A stretch of DNA of 9,166 nucleotides. Source: an uncultured Prevotella sp. (GTDB lineage Bacteria > Bacteroidota > Bacteroidia > Bacteroidales > Bacteroidaceae). The position numbers and the translations under genes are program-made. The notes beneath the pieces were generated by a model, which had not been told where the DNA came from, did not search any database, and saw nothing but the letters and a program-made list of their open reading frames with translations. The stretch spans positions 1 to 9,166 of the forward strand of contig CAMPYS010000050.1 of NCBI GenBank assembly GCA_946998295.1, given 5' to 3'. How positions within the stretch are numbered: the first letter of the stretch is position 1; each line of letters opens with the position of its first letter. This document shows, piece after piece, positions 1 through 6,240 of this stretch.

Positions 1-19
1 AAGTCTAGGCTTTGTGCAT

Positions 20-53
20 AAAAAAGAGGATGTGTACATTTTGACACACCCTC
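20..53 (-). terminator. Rho-independent terminator of the dusB-like gene
   Basis: Read on the minus strand, the arms GAGGGTGTGT and ACACATCCTC form a 10-pair stem with one G-U wobble around an 8-base loop. A run of six T follows directly. The stem starts 23 bases past the stop codon at 77-79. On the plus strand the wobble becomes an A-C mismatch and no T run follows, so the structure favours minus-strand transcription. Confidence 0.85.
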
Positions 54-76
54 ATATAAAATCTACAAATTAAGTT

Positions 77-1075
77 TCAATGTAATAAATTTCTACAGCT
101 TTCTAATATTTCAATTATTTCTTCAACTTTGCGAGTTTGAAGCATTGCTATACGTATCTTTTTAAAATTAGGAATACCTTTAAATATAGGAGAAGATGCA
201 AGATGTCTACGTGTATGCAGTATTCCTCTGTACTCATCAATATTTTCTACATTTATTCGTAACATTTCCTCTAACACGTCAATTTTTTCATTAATGGTAA
301 GTTCTTTCTCTTTAATCCATACTTTTTTATTGGCTTTATCTATTTCAAAATGGCCCTTTTCTGAAAATATCCAAGGACAACCAAAAGTTCCTCTTCCTAT
401 CATTATAGCATCGACATCATACTTATCGAAATGTTCGTAAGCATCTGGCATAGATATTACATCTCCATTGCCTATTATTGGTATATGGATTTTATCATTA
501 TCTTTAACTTTCTTTATAAGTGTCCAGTCAGCTTTTCCTGTGTACATCTGGTTTCGCGTTCTACCATGAATAGTAAGAGCTTTTATACCGCAATCTTGTA
601 ATTGTTCTGCAAGGTCTTCAATAATTAAATTGTCTTCGTCCCATCCTAAACGAGTTTTTACAGTTACAGGAATCTTTACAGCTTTAACCACTTCACGTGT
701 AATATCTAATAACAGAGGTATATTTTTAAGCATACCTGCCCCAGCACCTTTATTAGCAACTTTTTTTACAGGACATCCAAAATTTAAGTCTATAATATCA
801 GGGTTTACAGATTCAACTATTTTTGCAGCCTCAACCATTGAATCTATATCTTTTCCATAAATTTGAATGCCAACAGGTCGTTCCTCATCATCAATAATCA
901 TTTTATGAAGAGTAGACTTTATGGTTCTTACTATTGCATCTGATGAAACAAATTCAGTATAGACCATCTTTGCTCCAAACCTTTTACACATTTTTCTAAA
1001 ACCTATATCTGTAACATCTTCCATAGGTGCCAAAAATAAAGGCTTTTCTCCAAAATCCAGTTCTCCTATTTTCAT
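77..1075 (-). CDS. dusB: tRNA-dihydrouridine synthase, DusB type
   Basis: This 332-residue cytosolic flavoenzyme would reduce uridine to dihydrouridine in the D-loop of tRNA with FMN and NADPH. The TIM-barrel motifs are all visible: LAPMEDVTD at 15-23, a DLNFGCP box at 96-102 with the catalytic Cys101, VKTRLGW at 139-145, IHGRTR at 169-174, GNGD at 202-205 and the FMN-phosphate motif IGRGTFG at 226-232. The C-terminal helical part includes HTRRH at 287-291, as in bacterial DusB. Length is normal for the family and nothing is broken. The gene stands alone, with a terminator just past its stop and a -7 element just before its start. Assignment to the Dus family is secure; the DusB subtype and hence the exact modified position are inferred from overall resemblance. 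Confidence 0.96.
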   Translation of the reverse strand: MKIGELDFGEKPLFLAPMEDVTDIGFRKMCKRFGAKMVYTEFVSSDAIVRTIKSTLHKMIIDDEERPVGIQIYGKDIDSMVEAAKIVESVNPDIIDLNFGCPVKKVANKGAGAGMLKNIPLLLDITREVVKAVKIPVTVKTRLGWDEDNLIIEDLAEQLQDCGIKALTIHGRTRNQMYTGKADWTLIKKVKDNDKIHIPIIGNGDVISMPDAYEHFDKYDVDAIMIGRGTFGCPWIFSEKGHFEIDKANKKVWIKEKELTINEKIDVLEEMLRINVENIDEYRGILHTRRHLASSPIFKGIPNFKKIRIAMLQTRKVEEIIEILESCRNLLH

Positions 1076-1080
1076 AGTTG

Positions 1081-1088
1081 CAAAGTTA
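1081..1088 (-). promoter_or_regulatory. -7 promoter element for the dusB-like gene
   Basis: The minus strand reads TAACTTTG, a perfect match to the Bacteroidota consensus TAnnTTTG. It ends five bases before the ATG at 1075. Because transcription in this phylum usually starts about 5-7 bases beyond this element, the message would begin at or next to the start codon. I see no convincing TTTG element at the expected -33 position. Confidence 0.6.
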
Positions 1089-1201
1089 TATATTTTCCTT
1101 TTTATAGAATATTATAATAATGAAAGATATATCCTTTAAAATTATATTACCAAACAAGTATAAATATTTTACTTCTATTTTCATATTACTAAAAATATAT
1201 A

Positions 1202-1209
1202 TAACTTTG
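1202..1209 (+). promoter_or_regulatory. Candidate -7 promoter element upstream of the Bor-like gene
   Basis: The plus strand reads TAACTTTG, again a perfect TAnnTTTG match, with TTTT at 1178-1181 as a one-mismatch -33 element about 20 bases upstream. It is the only good plus-strand match I found in the 296-base gap between the dus gene and the lipoprotein gene. A start about six bases beyond it would give a leader of roughly 155 bases that carries the inverted repeat at 1304-1354. The rest of the gap is AT-rich with nothing else I can name. Confidence 0.45.
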
Positions 1210-1303
1210 AAAACTAATTTTAAATGATGATAGTTTTATAAAAGAATTGTTATATTTATTATAGTTATATGAGAATACTATTTTTATAATCATGATGGAT
1301 ATA

Positions 1304-1354
1304 GAGTTCCTACAATTCTTAAAGTTAAAGAAATAAAATGCCTATTAGGAACTC
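1304..1354 (+). repeat. Long-range inverted repeat in the leader of the Bor-like gene
   Basis: GAGTTCCTA at 1304-1312 is perfectly complementary to TAGGAACTC at 1346-1354. A smaller complementary pair, TTCTT at 1316-1320 and AAGAA at 1328-1332, lies inside the loop, so a nested hairpin is possible. It ends 17 bases before the start codon at 1372. No T run follows, so it is not a standard terminator. A role in message stability or translation is inference only. Confidence 0.45.
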
Positions 1355-1371
1355 AGGTATAGATAAAATAT

Positions 1372-1701
1372 ATGAAAGTAAAAATTATAAATTTACTAAT
1401 TTTAGCTACTACAGTGATAACATTATCATCTTGTTATAGTGTTACAACTTGTGTTGGTTCAATAAAAAATAATGATCCAAGCGTTAAAGTAAATACTGTT
1501 AAGAACCATTTATTTCTTTATGGGCTGGTTGGTGTAAAAAATACATCAATAGAAGATTCAAAGTATATAGGTAATCACAAAAATTACAAGGTCAAAAAAT
1601 ACACCTCATTTATTGATGGACTAATAGGTTTTATAACATATGGTCTTTATACACCTACAACTACAATATATTATTTACCAATTGAAAATATTTCTAAATA
1701 A
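1372..1701 (+). CDS. Small Bor-like lipoprotein
   Basis: This 109-residue protein has a lipoprotein signal peptide: basic start, hydrophobic stretch at about 6-18, then lipobox LSSC with the lipidated Cys21. The mature part resembles the lambda Bor family. NHLFLYGLVG at 45-54 matches the Bor segment HHFFVSGIGQ, and the C-terminal SFIDGLIGFITYGLYTP at 79-95 matches TFVNGLLGFITLGIYTP of Bor. Lambda Bor is an outer-membrane lipoprotein linked to serum survival; whether this protein does anything similar is unknown. A second cysteine, Cys27, lies near the lipid anchor. The gene appears monocistronic, with a terminator after it and a possibly long structured leader before it. No phage genes lie nearby. 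The family match is from memory of the Bor sequence. Confidence 0.85.
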   Translation: MKVKIINLLILATTVITLSSCYSVTTCVGSIKNNDPSVKVNTVKNHLFLYGLVGVKNTSIEDSKYIGNHKNYKVKKYTSFIDGLIGFITYGLYTPTTTIYYLPIENISK

Positions 1702-1726
1702 AAATCAAAATAACTATATTAATAAG

Positions 1727-1771
1727 AATGGCATTGTATGAGATTTTGTTTTCTACAATGTCATTTTTTTT
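1727..1771 (+). terminator. Rho-independent terminator of the Bor-like gene
   Basis: AATGGCATTGTA at 1727-1738 and TACAATGTCATT at 1754-1765 form a 12-pair stem with one G-U pair around a 15-base loop, and T continues to 1771. It begins 25 bases past the stop codon and separates the lipoprotein gene from the ATPase promoter. Confidence 0.8.
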
Positions 1772-1773
1772 AT

Positions 1774-1805
1774 ATGCAAATATTTACTTTGCAACCAAGT
1801 TGCAT
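1774..1805 (+). promoter_or_regulatory. Operator-like cluster of TTGCA half-sites before the P-type ATPase
   Basis: Three related half-sites lie in 32 bases: TGCAAA (1775-1780), TTTGCAAC (1788-1795) and GTTGCAT (1799-1805). The last two make a perfect palindrome, TGCAAC-CAA-GTTGCA, at 1790-1804. The first two make a second inverted pair, TGCAAA with TTTGCA, seven bases apart. TTGCA also recurs as a direct repeat at 1789 and 1800, 11 bases or one helical turn apart. The cluster covers the -33 region relative to the -7 element at 1817-1824. A metal-responsive regulator, for example of the Fur/Zur family, is a reasonable guess from the downstream gene, but no such regulator gene lies in the window. 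Confidence 0.5.
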
Positions 1806-1816
1806 AACACTTTCAA

Positions 1817-1824
1817 TAACTTTG
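1817..1824 (+). promoter_or_regulatory. -7 promoter element for the P-type ATPase gene
   Basis: TAACTTTG matches TAnnTTTG perfectly and lies 33 bases before the ATG at 1858, giving a predicted leader of about 28 bases. There is no TTTG at the usual -33 spacing; the palindrome at 1790-1804 occupies that position. A weaker one-mismatch element, TTACTTTG at 1784-1791, overlaps the operator and could be an alternative. Confidence 0.6.
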
Positions 1825-1857
1825 TAAACAAAAATAGTAATATAAAAAACTACATAT

Positions 1858-3753
1858 ATGAAAATAAAACTTATTCGTATCATATTGAGTGCAATTCTAC
1901 TTATTTTTGCTTATATTATAGAGAAAAATTTAGAACTTGCAGCTTGGCAATTATTATTAATCTATTTAGTACCTTATCTAATAATTGGTTATGATGTAAT
2001 AATTGAAGCAATTGAAGGTATTGTAAAATTAGATCCTTTTGATGAAAACTTCTTAATGTGTGTTGCAACAATAGGTGCAATGTGTATTGGCTTTTTACCT
2101 CATGCAGAAACAGAGTTCTTAGAAGCTGTCTTTGTTATGCTCTTTTTTCAATTGGGAGAATATTTTGAGCATTTCGCAGAAGATAAAAGTCGGAAGTCTA
2201 TAGTCGATTTAATGGATATAAGACCAGATAAAGCTAATAAACTTATAAATGGGAAAATAGTAGAAGTTTCTCCTGATGAACTTTTAATAGGAGATACTGT
2301 AGAAATACTACCCGGAGAAAAAATTCCAGCAGATGGTACTGTTATAGAAGGCAAATCAAGTCTTAATACTGTAGCCTTAACAGGCGAGAGTGTCCCTAAA
2401 AATGTAACTAAAGGAGATAAAATAATATCCGGTTGTGTTAATAATTCTGGAGTTCTAAAAGTAATAGTAGATAAATTGGCAAAAGAGTCTACAGCTTCCA
2501 AAATTCTTCATTTAGTAGAAGAAGCAGGGGAAAGTAAATCAAAGAGTGAAACATTTATACGCCGTTTTGCCAAAAAATACACTCCAATTGTAGTAATCTT
2601 AGCTATTATTATAGCATTTATTCCTCCCTTCTTTTGTCCACACTATCCAACTTATGCAGAAGCATTTCAAGTATGGCTTTACAGAGCATTAACTTTTTTA
2701 GTAGTAAGCTGTCCTTGTGCTTTAGTAATATCAATACCATTATCATTTTTCTGTGGTATAGGTGGAGCTGGTCATAAAGGAATATTAATAAAAGGAGGTA
2801 GCTTTATGGAATCTTTAGCACGCCTAAAAACTATCGTTTTAGATAAAACAGGAACTTTAACACATGGGCAATTTGCTGTAAATAAAGTTATACCTAATGG
2901 TATAGAAAAAGAAGAACTATTATCCATAGTAGCTAATATAGAACAGTATTCTACTCATCCGATAGCTGTCGCACTTTGTAATGCTTATACTGGTGGAATA
3001 AATAGAGATGAAGTAAAAGAAGTAAAAGAAGTAGCAGGTCAAGGACTATGTGCTACTATAGAAGGAAAAACTGTAGCAATAGGTAATGAACATTTAATGA
3101 AAACTGTAGGTATAGACCTTATACTATCAGATAAAGAACAGCATCTTGATTCTACAGTAGTTTATGTAGCAATAGATGGTAATTACGTTGGTAAAATTTT
3201 AATATCTGATAGCATAAAGACAGATTCTAAAGATGCTATATCGTTGTTAGACAAGTTAAGCATTAATAATATAATTATGCTTACAGGAGATAAGCAAGAA
3301 GTAGCTGCCAGCGTTGCTAAAGAGCTACACATTAATAAATACTATTCTGAACTTTTACCAGCTGATAAAGTAAAACACTTGGAAAACCTAATAGAGTCAA
3401 AATCAAATATTAACGATACATTAGCTTTTGTAGGTGATGGCATAAACGATGCTCCAGTATTAGCACGTGCCGATGTAGGTATAGCCATGGGTGGTTTCGG
3501 CTCAGATGCAGCAATTGAAGCTGCAGATGTTGTTTTAATGGATGATAAACCTTCAAAAATAGCTCAAGCAATAACAATAGCACGAAGAACAATATCAATA
3601 GCACGTCAAAATGCAATATTTGCAATAGGTATAAAAATAGCTATACTATTATTAGCAACTTTTGGTGTTGCATCAATGGGATTAGCTGTATTTGCAGATG
3701 TTGGAGTTATGGTATTAGCTGTACTAAATGCTACTCGAGCTTTAAAAGTATAA
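1858..3753 (+). CDS. zntA: Heavy-metal-exporting P-type ATPase (Zn/Cd/Pb class)
   Basis: This 631-residue inner-membrane pump would export divalent soft-metal ions using ATP. Eight membrane segments can be placed: about 5-21, 30-52, 64-82, 87-106, 242-260, 276-300, 586-603 and 605-627. Motifs in order: actuator TGES at 175-178, metal-site CPC at 285-287, phosphorylated Asp329 in DKTGT, the P1B HP pair at 367-368, TGD at 476-478 and the hinge GDGINDAP at 526-533. CPC together with Lys593 and Asp614 in the last two helices matches the Zn/Cd/Pb (P1B-2) class rather than copper pumps. There is no N-terminal CxxC metal-binding domain: the chain starts almost at the first helix. The ATG at 1858 fits the promoter spacing, and no in-frame upstream domain is seen. 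The gene stands alone between a terminator and an operator-like site. Class is confident; which metal matters in the cell is not. Confidence 0.93.
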   Translation: MKIKLIRIILSAILLIFAYIIEKNLELAAWQLLLIYLVPYLIIGYDVIIEAIEGIVKLDPFDENFLMCVATIGAMCIGFLPHAETEFLEAVFVMLFFQLGEYFEHFAEDKSRKSIVDLMDIRPDKANKLINGKIVEVSPDELLIGDTVEILPGEKIPADGTVIEGKSSLNTVALTGESVPKNVTKGDKIISGCVNNSGVLKVIVDKLAKESTASKILHLVEEAGESKSKSETFIRRFAKKYTPIVVILAIIIAFIPPFFCPHYPTYAEAFQVWLYRALTFLVVSCPCALVISIPLSFFCGIGGAGHKGILIKGGSFMESLARLKTIVLDKTGTLTHGQFAVNKVIPNGIEKEELLSIVANIEQYSTHPIAVALCNAYTGGINRDEVKEVKEVAGQGLCATIEGKTVAIGNEHLMKTVGIDLILSDKEQHLDSTVVYVAIDGNYVGKILISDSIKTDSKDAISLLDKLSINNIIMLTGDKQEVAASVAKELHINKYYSELLPADKVKHLENLIESKSNINDTLAFVGDGINDAPVLARADVGIAMGGFGSDAAIEAADVVLMDDKPSKIAQAITIARRTISIARQNAIFAIGIKIAILLLATFGVASMGLAVFADVGVMVLAVLNATRALKV

Positions 3754-3792
3754 AGATGAGAATGTAATTTTTGTATATTAATATTGTATGAC

Positions 3793-3839
3793 AAATCTGT
3801 ACACCTATAGGTATTTCCTATGTGTACAGATTTTTATTT
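3793..3839 (+). terminator. Strong terminator after the P-type ATPase gene
   Basis: AAATCTGTACAC at 3793-3804 pairs perfectly with GTGTACAGATTT at 3822-3833. The stem continues past a two-base bulge with ATAGG at 3807-3811 and CCTAT at 3817-3821, leaving a five-base loop. T-rich sequence follows. It starts 39 bases past the stop codon at 3753. Confidence 0.85.
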
Positions 3840-3932
3840 ATAGAAATAAGTATTTTTTGCATATAAAAGTTAAAAATATTATAGTAAATTTATAAAAATA
3901 TTATTAATAGATAATTTGTGAAGAAATACTTT

Positions 3933-3940
3933 TATATTTG
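3933..3940 (+). promoter_or_regulatory. -7 promoter element for the porin/propeller unit
   Basis: TATATTTG matches TAnnTTTG and lies 29 bases before the ATG at 3970, giving a predicted leader of about 24 bases. A TTTG at 3915-3918 is only 14 bases upstream, closer than the usual 19-20, so it is not a convincing -33 element. No Shine-Dalgarno sequence precedes the start, which is normal for the phylum. Confidence 0.55.
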
Positions 3941-3969
3941 CATTTTTTTTAAACATATTACTTACATAA

Positions 3970-5199
3970 ATGAAAATTTTAAAAAGTATGAAGAAGCTTA
4001 CTAATTTAATGTTTACTTGCGTTCTATGTGCTGTACCAATTGTTTCGTTTGGAACAATATCATCTGATTCTAATGATGAAAACAATTACACATATAGTTA
4101 TAGTAAAGAAACGTCACAAGTTCAAGAATGTAATTCAAGATGTGAAAAATCATGTAAAGGTTTATTCACAAAACTTCCAAAGATCTCAGGATATTTACAG
4201 ACTGGTTGGAATTATACTAATAACGATAAAACTTCCACTTCCTCATTTCAAGCTAAACGTTTGAGATTATTAATGGATGGTAGAGTTAATAAAAATATTG
4301 ATTTCCGTTTACAGATTGAAGCATTTAATGGAATATCAGGTTCTAAAAATGGTAATGGACAGAAAAATCTGCAAGTAATGGATGCTTTTGCTACTTGGAA
4401 GATAGCACCAGAATTTAAAATACGTGCAGGTCAATTCTACACCCCCTTAGGATATGAGAACTATGATATTTCACCTTCAACTTTAGAGACTGTAGACTTC
4501 TCTAATATTGTTTATCGCATAGCATGCCGTAATCCTTATGAATATAATTTTGTTGATTATGGACGTGATCTTGGTATTATTTTTATGGGAGACCTTGGAA
4601 ACTCAGGTAAAGGTTTCCGCTATTTTCATTATGATTTAGCCTTAACTAACGGTTCGTTACCATGCAGTGATGATAAGAATATGTCAAAAGATATATATAT
4701 TAGTGCAACTATTAGGCCTATAAGGAACTTCAATTTCAAAGCTACTTATAATTATGGAGAATATACTTCTAATTCTCTATCTGGAGGTAAGGGTATGACA
4801 GGTAAAGCTGGTAGCAAATATAACCCAATGAATCGTTTTGTTGCAGGAATGTGGTATAATGATCCTAAAGGATTAGACTTACGTGCCGAATTTGGTCTTG
4901 TAAGCTCTAAAATAGAAAATATTACTCACGTTGATGAAAAATCAGCTTATATACTTGCTGCTTATCACATTGGGAAGTTTTTACCGTTAGTACGTTGGGA
5001 TATGTATAAAGATGGCATCAATAAATCTACAGCTGCCGCAAACTACAATCGCATGATGTTAGGAGTAACATACCAACTATTTAAGAATGCTAAAGTTCAG
5101 TTAAATTGGGGACATTTTATGTATCCTAAAGATGTTGAGGTTGCTAATGGATACAAGACAAGCGAGCAGATACAAATAATGGGATTATTTAATTTTTAA
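3970..5199 (+). CDS. Outer-membrane porin, OprO/OprP (phosphate-selective) family
   Basis: This 409-residue protein has a signal peptide ending near residue 28 (basic MKILKSMKK, then hydrophobic to about 27), a periplasmic N-terminal segment, then a beta-barrel. Family-like segments are SGYLQTGWNYTN at 73-84, AKRLRLLMDGRV at 95-106 followed by DFRLQIEAF, and RAGQFYTPLGYEN at 152-164. Many alternating aromatic/polar strands follow, and the chain ends in Phe (IQIMGLFNF), the expected barrel-insertion signal. OprO and OprP of Pseudomonas carry phosphate and polyphosphate; Bacteroidota members are common and their substrates mostly unproven, so phosphate is inference. An odd feature is a Cys-X3-Cys-X3-Cys run (54, 58, 62) just before the barrel. 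Met7 at 3988 is an alternative start. It is followed after 21 bases by the propeller gene, so the two probably share a message. Confidence 0.85.
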   Translation: MKILKSMKKLTNLMFTCVLCAVPIVSFGTISSDSNDENNYTYSYSKETSQVQECNSRCEKSCKGLFTKLPKISGYLQTGWNYTNNDKTSTSSFQAKRLRLLMDGRVNKNIDFRLQIEAFNGISGSKNGNGQKNLQVMDAFATWKIAPEFKIRAGQFYTPLGYENYDISPSTLETVDFSNIVYRIACRNPYEYNFVDYGRDLGIIFMGDLGNSGKGFRYFHYDLALTNGSLPCSDDKNMSKDIYISATIRPIRNFNFKATYNYGEYTSNSLSGGKGMTGKAGSKYNPMNRFVAGMWYNDPKGLDLRAEFGLVSSKIENITHVDEKSAYILAAYHIGKFLPLVRWDMYKDGINKSTAAANYNRMMLGVTYQLFKNAKVQLNWGHFMYPKDVEVANGYKTSEQIQIMGLFNF

Positions 5200-5220
5200 A
5201 TCATATAAAACAGTACTATT

Positions 5221-6186
5221 ATGAAAAAATTATTAATGTTTCTAATTATAAGCCTTATAGGTATTGAGGCATATGCGCAACATATTGGGGAACAGTACAG
5301 ACTAAAAAAAGTAATGCGTGTCGCAGGAAGACAAGGTATAGCTATAGATAAGGATTATTATTACATTAGCGATACACGAGCTTTGTATAAATATGATAAG
5401 CAAGGTAATATGATCTTAAAGAATGAAAAACCGTTTAAAAATCCTGAACTTGCAAATCACTTTGGTGATATAGATATTTATAATGGCGAAATTTATACAG
5501 GAAACGAAAAGTTTGAATATGGACGTGGTTATAATATATCAATAGATGTATATGATGCAAAAACTCTAAAATGGAAGCGTTCTATACCATGGTGTGCAGA
5601 GTCTGGTCAAGTAGAATGTTCTGGACTTGCAATTGATCGTGAGAAAAATATGGTTTGGATGAGTGATTGGGTTGATAGTCGCTATGTTTATTGTTATAGT
5701 TTAGAAACAGGGAAATACTATACAAAAATGCAATGTCGCCCTACACCTTATTGGTGTCAAGGAATATTTATAGCAGATGGTAAAATGATTTTTGCTGCTG
5801 ACGATGGTGAATCTACATTCCATATTGCTGACAATCTTTATATAGCAGATATATCTCAAGTTCCATACACTGGCTTAGTTAATGGTACAGAACCTGTTAA
5901 GAAAGATCCTTATAGCGTAGAAATAAAGAATGGAAAAGTTGTTACCCGTACAGGCTTAATAGCAGGTGGCGCAAAAGCAGGACGACTTAAACTATTCCGC
6001 GAGATGGTTGATTTTAAACGTGCTGGTGAAATAGAAGGTGTAGCTATAGACCCTACAAATGATGATTTAGTTGTTCTCAATAATCGTGGAACACAAATTA
6101 TCTTAGGTATGTCTCAGGGTCCATTTAAAAATGAAGGCTATACTGGTGAGATTCATGAGTTATATATATATGAGAAAATAAAATAA
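5221..6186 (+). CDS. Secreted beta-propeller-like protein of unknown function
   Basis: This 321-residue protein has a clear signal peptide, residues 1-19 with likely cleavage after AYA, and no lipobox, so it should be periplasmic or secreted. The rest shows about five repeating blades with the pattern hydrophobic-Ala-Ile-Asp, then a strand, then a Tyr-rich strand: RQGIAIDKDYYYISD at 37-51, GDIDIYNGEIYTGN at 82-95, CSGLAIDREKNMVWMSD at 133-149, CQGIFIADGKMIFAADD at 179-195 and IEGVAIDPTNDDLVVLN at 271-287. This resembles NHL, SdiA-regulated and SMP-30-like propellers, but I cannot assign a family or enzymatic activity. Five cysteines (125, 133, 158, 172, 179) fall in the middle blades. It starts 21 bases after the porin stop and ends at a terminator, so it is probably the second gene of a porin operon. 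A binding or processing role for the porin substrate is inference. Confidence 0.8.
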   Translation: MKKLLMFLIISLIGIEAYAQHIGEQYRLKKVMRVAGRQGIAIDKDYYYISDTRALYKYDKQGNMILKNEKPFKNPELANHFGDIDIYNGEIYTGNEKFEYGRGYNISIDVYDAKTLKWKRSIPWCAESGQVECSGLAIDREKNMVWMSDWVDSRYVYCYSLETGKYYTKMQCRPTPYWCQGIFIADGKMIFAADDGESTFHIADNLYIADISQVPYTGLVNGTEPVKKDPYSVEIKNGKVVTRTGLIAGGAKAGRLKLFREMVDFKRAGEIEGVAIDPTNDDLVVLNNRGTQIILGMSQGPFKNEGYTGEIHELYIYEKIK

Positions 6187-6191
6187 ATAAT

Positions 6192-6229
6192 AATGAAAAA
6201 TGGATGTCTTACACATCCATTTTTCATTT
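6192..6229. terminator. Bidirectional terminator between convergent units
   Basis: AATGAAAAATGGATGT at 6192-6207 is perfectly complementary to ACATCCATTTTTCATT at 6213-6228, a 16-pair stem with a five-base loop. The core GGATGT/ACATCC is flanked by an A tract on one side and a T tract on the other, so it works as a terminator read either way. It lies six bases past the propeller stop and 12 bases past the phosphoethanolamine transferase stop. Confidence 0.9.
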
Positions 6230-6240
6230 AATGTATTCTA

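Noticed and set aside
630..860. Plus-strand open frame inside the dusB-like gene
   Set aside because: It lies wholly antisense to a well-conserved gene, has no promoter or family features, and reflects codon bias of the opposite strand.
1728..1994. Plus-strand open frame of 88 codons overlapping the ATPase start
   Set aside because: It runs through the terminator stem and the operator, then overlaps the ATPase in another frame. Its composition is that of AT-rich noncoding DNA.
2148..2501. Minus-strand open frame of 117 codons inside the ATPase gene
   Set aside because: It is antisense to conserved actuator-domain sequence including TGES, with no own promoter and no recognisable domain.
3879..4085. 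Minus-strand open frame across the porin promoter and signal peptide
   Set aside because: It overlaps the porin -7 element and start in antisense. Nothing in it looks like a protein family.
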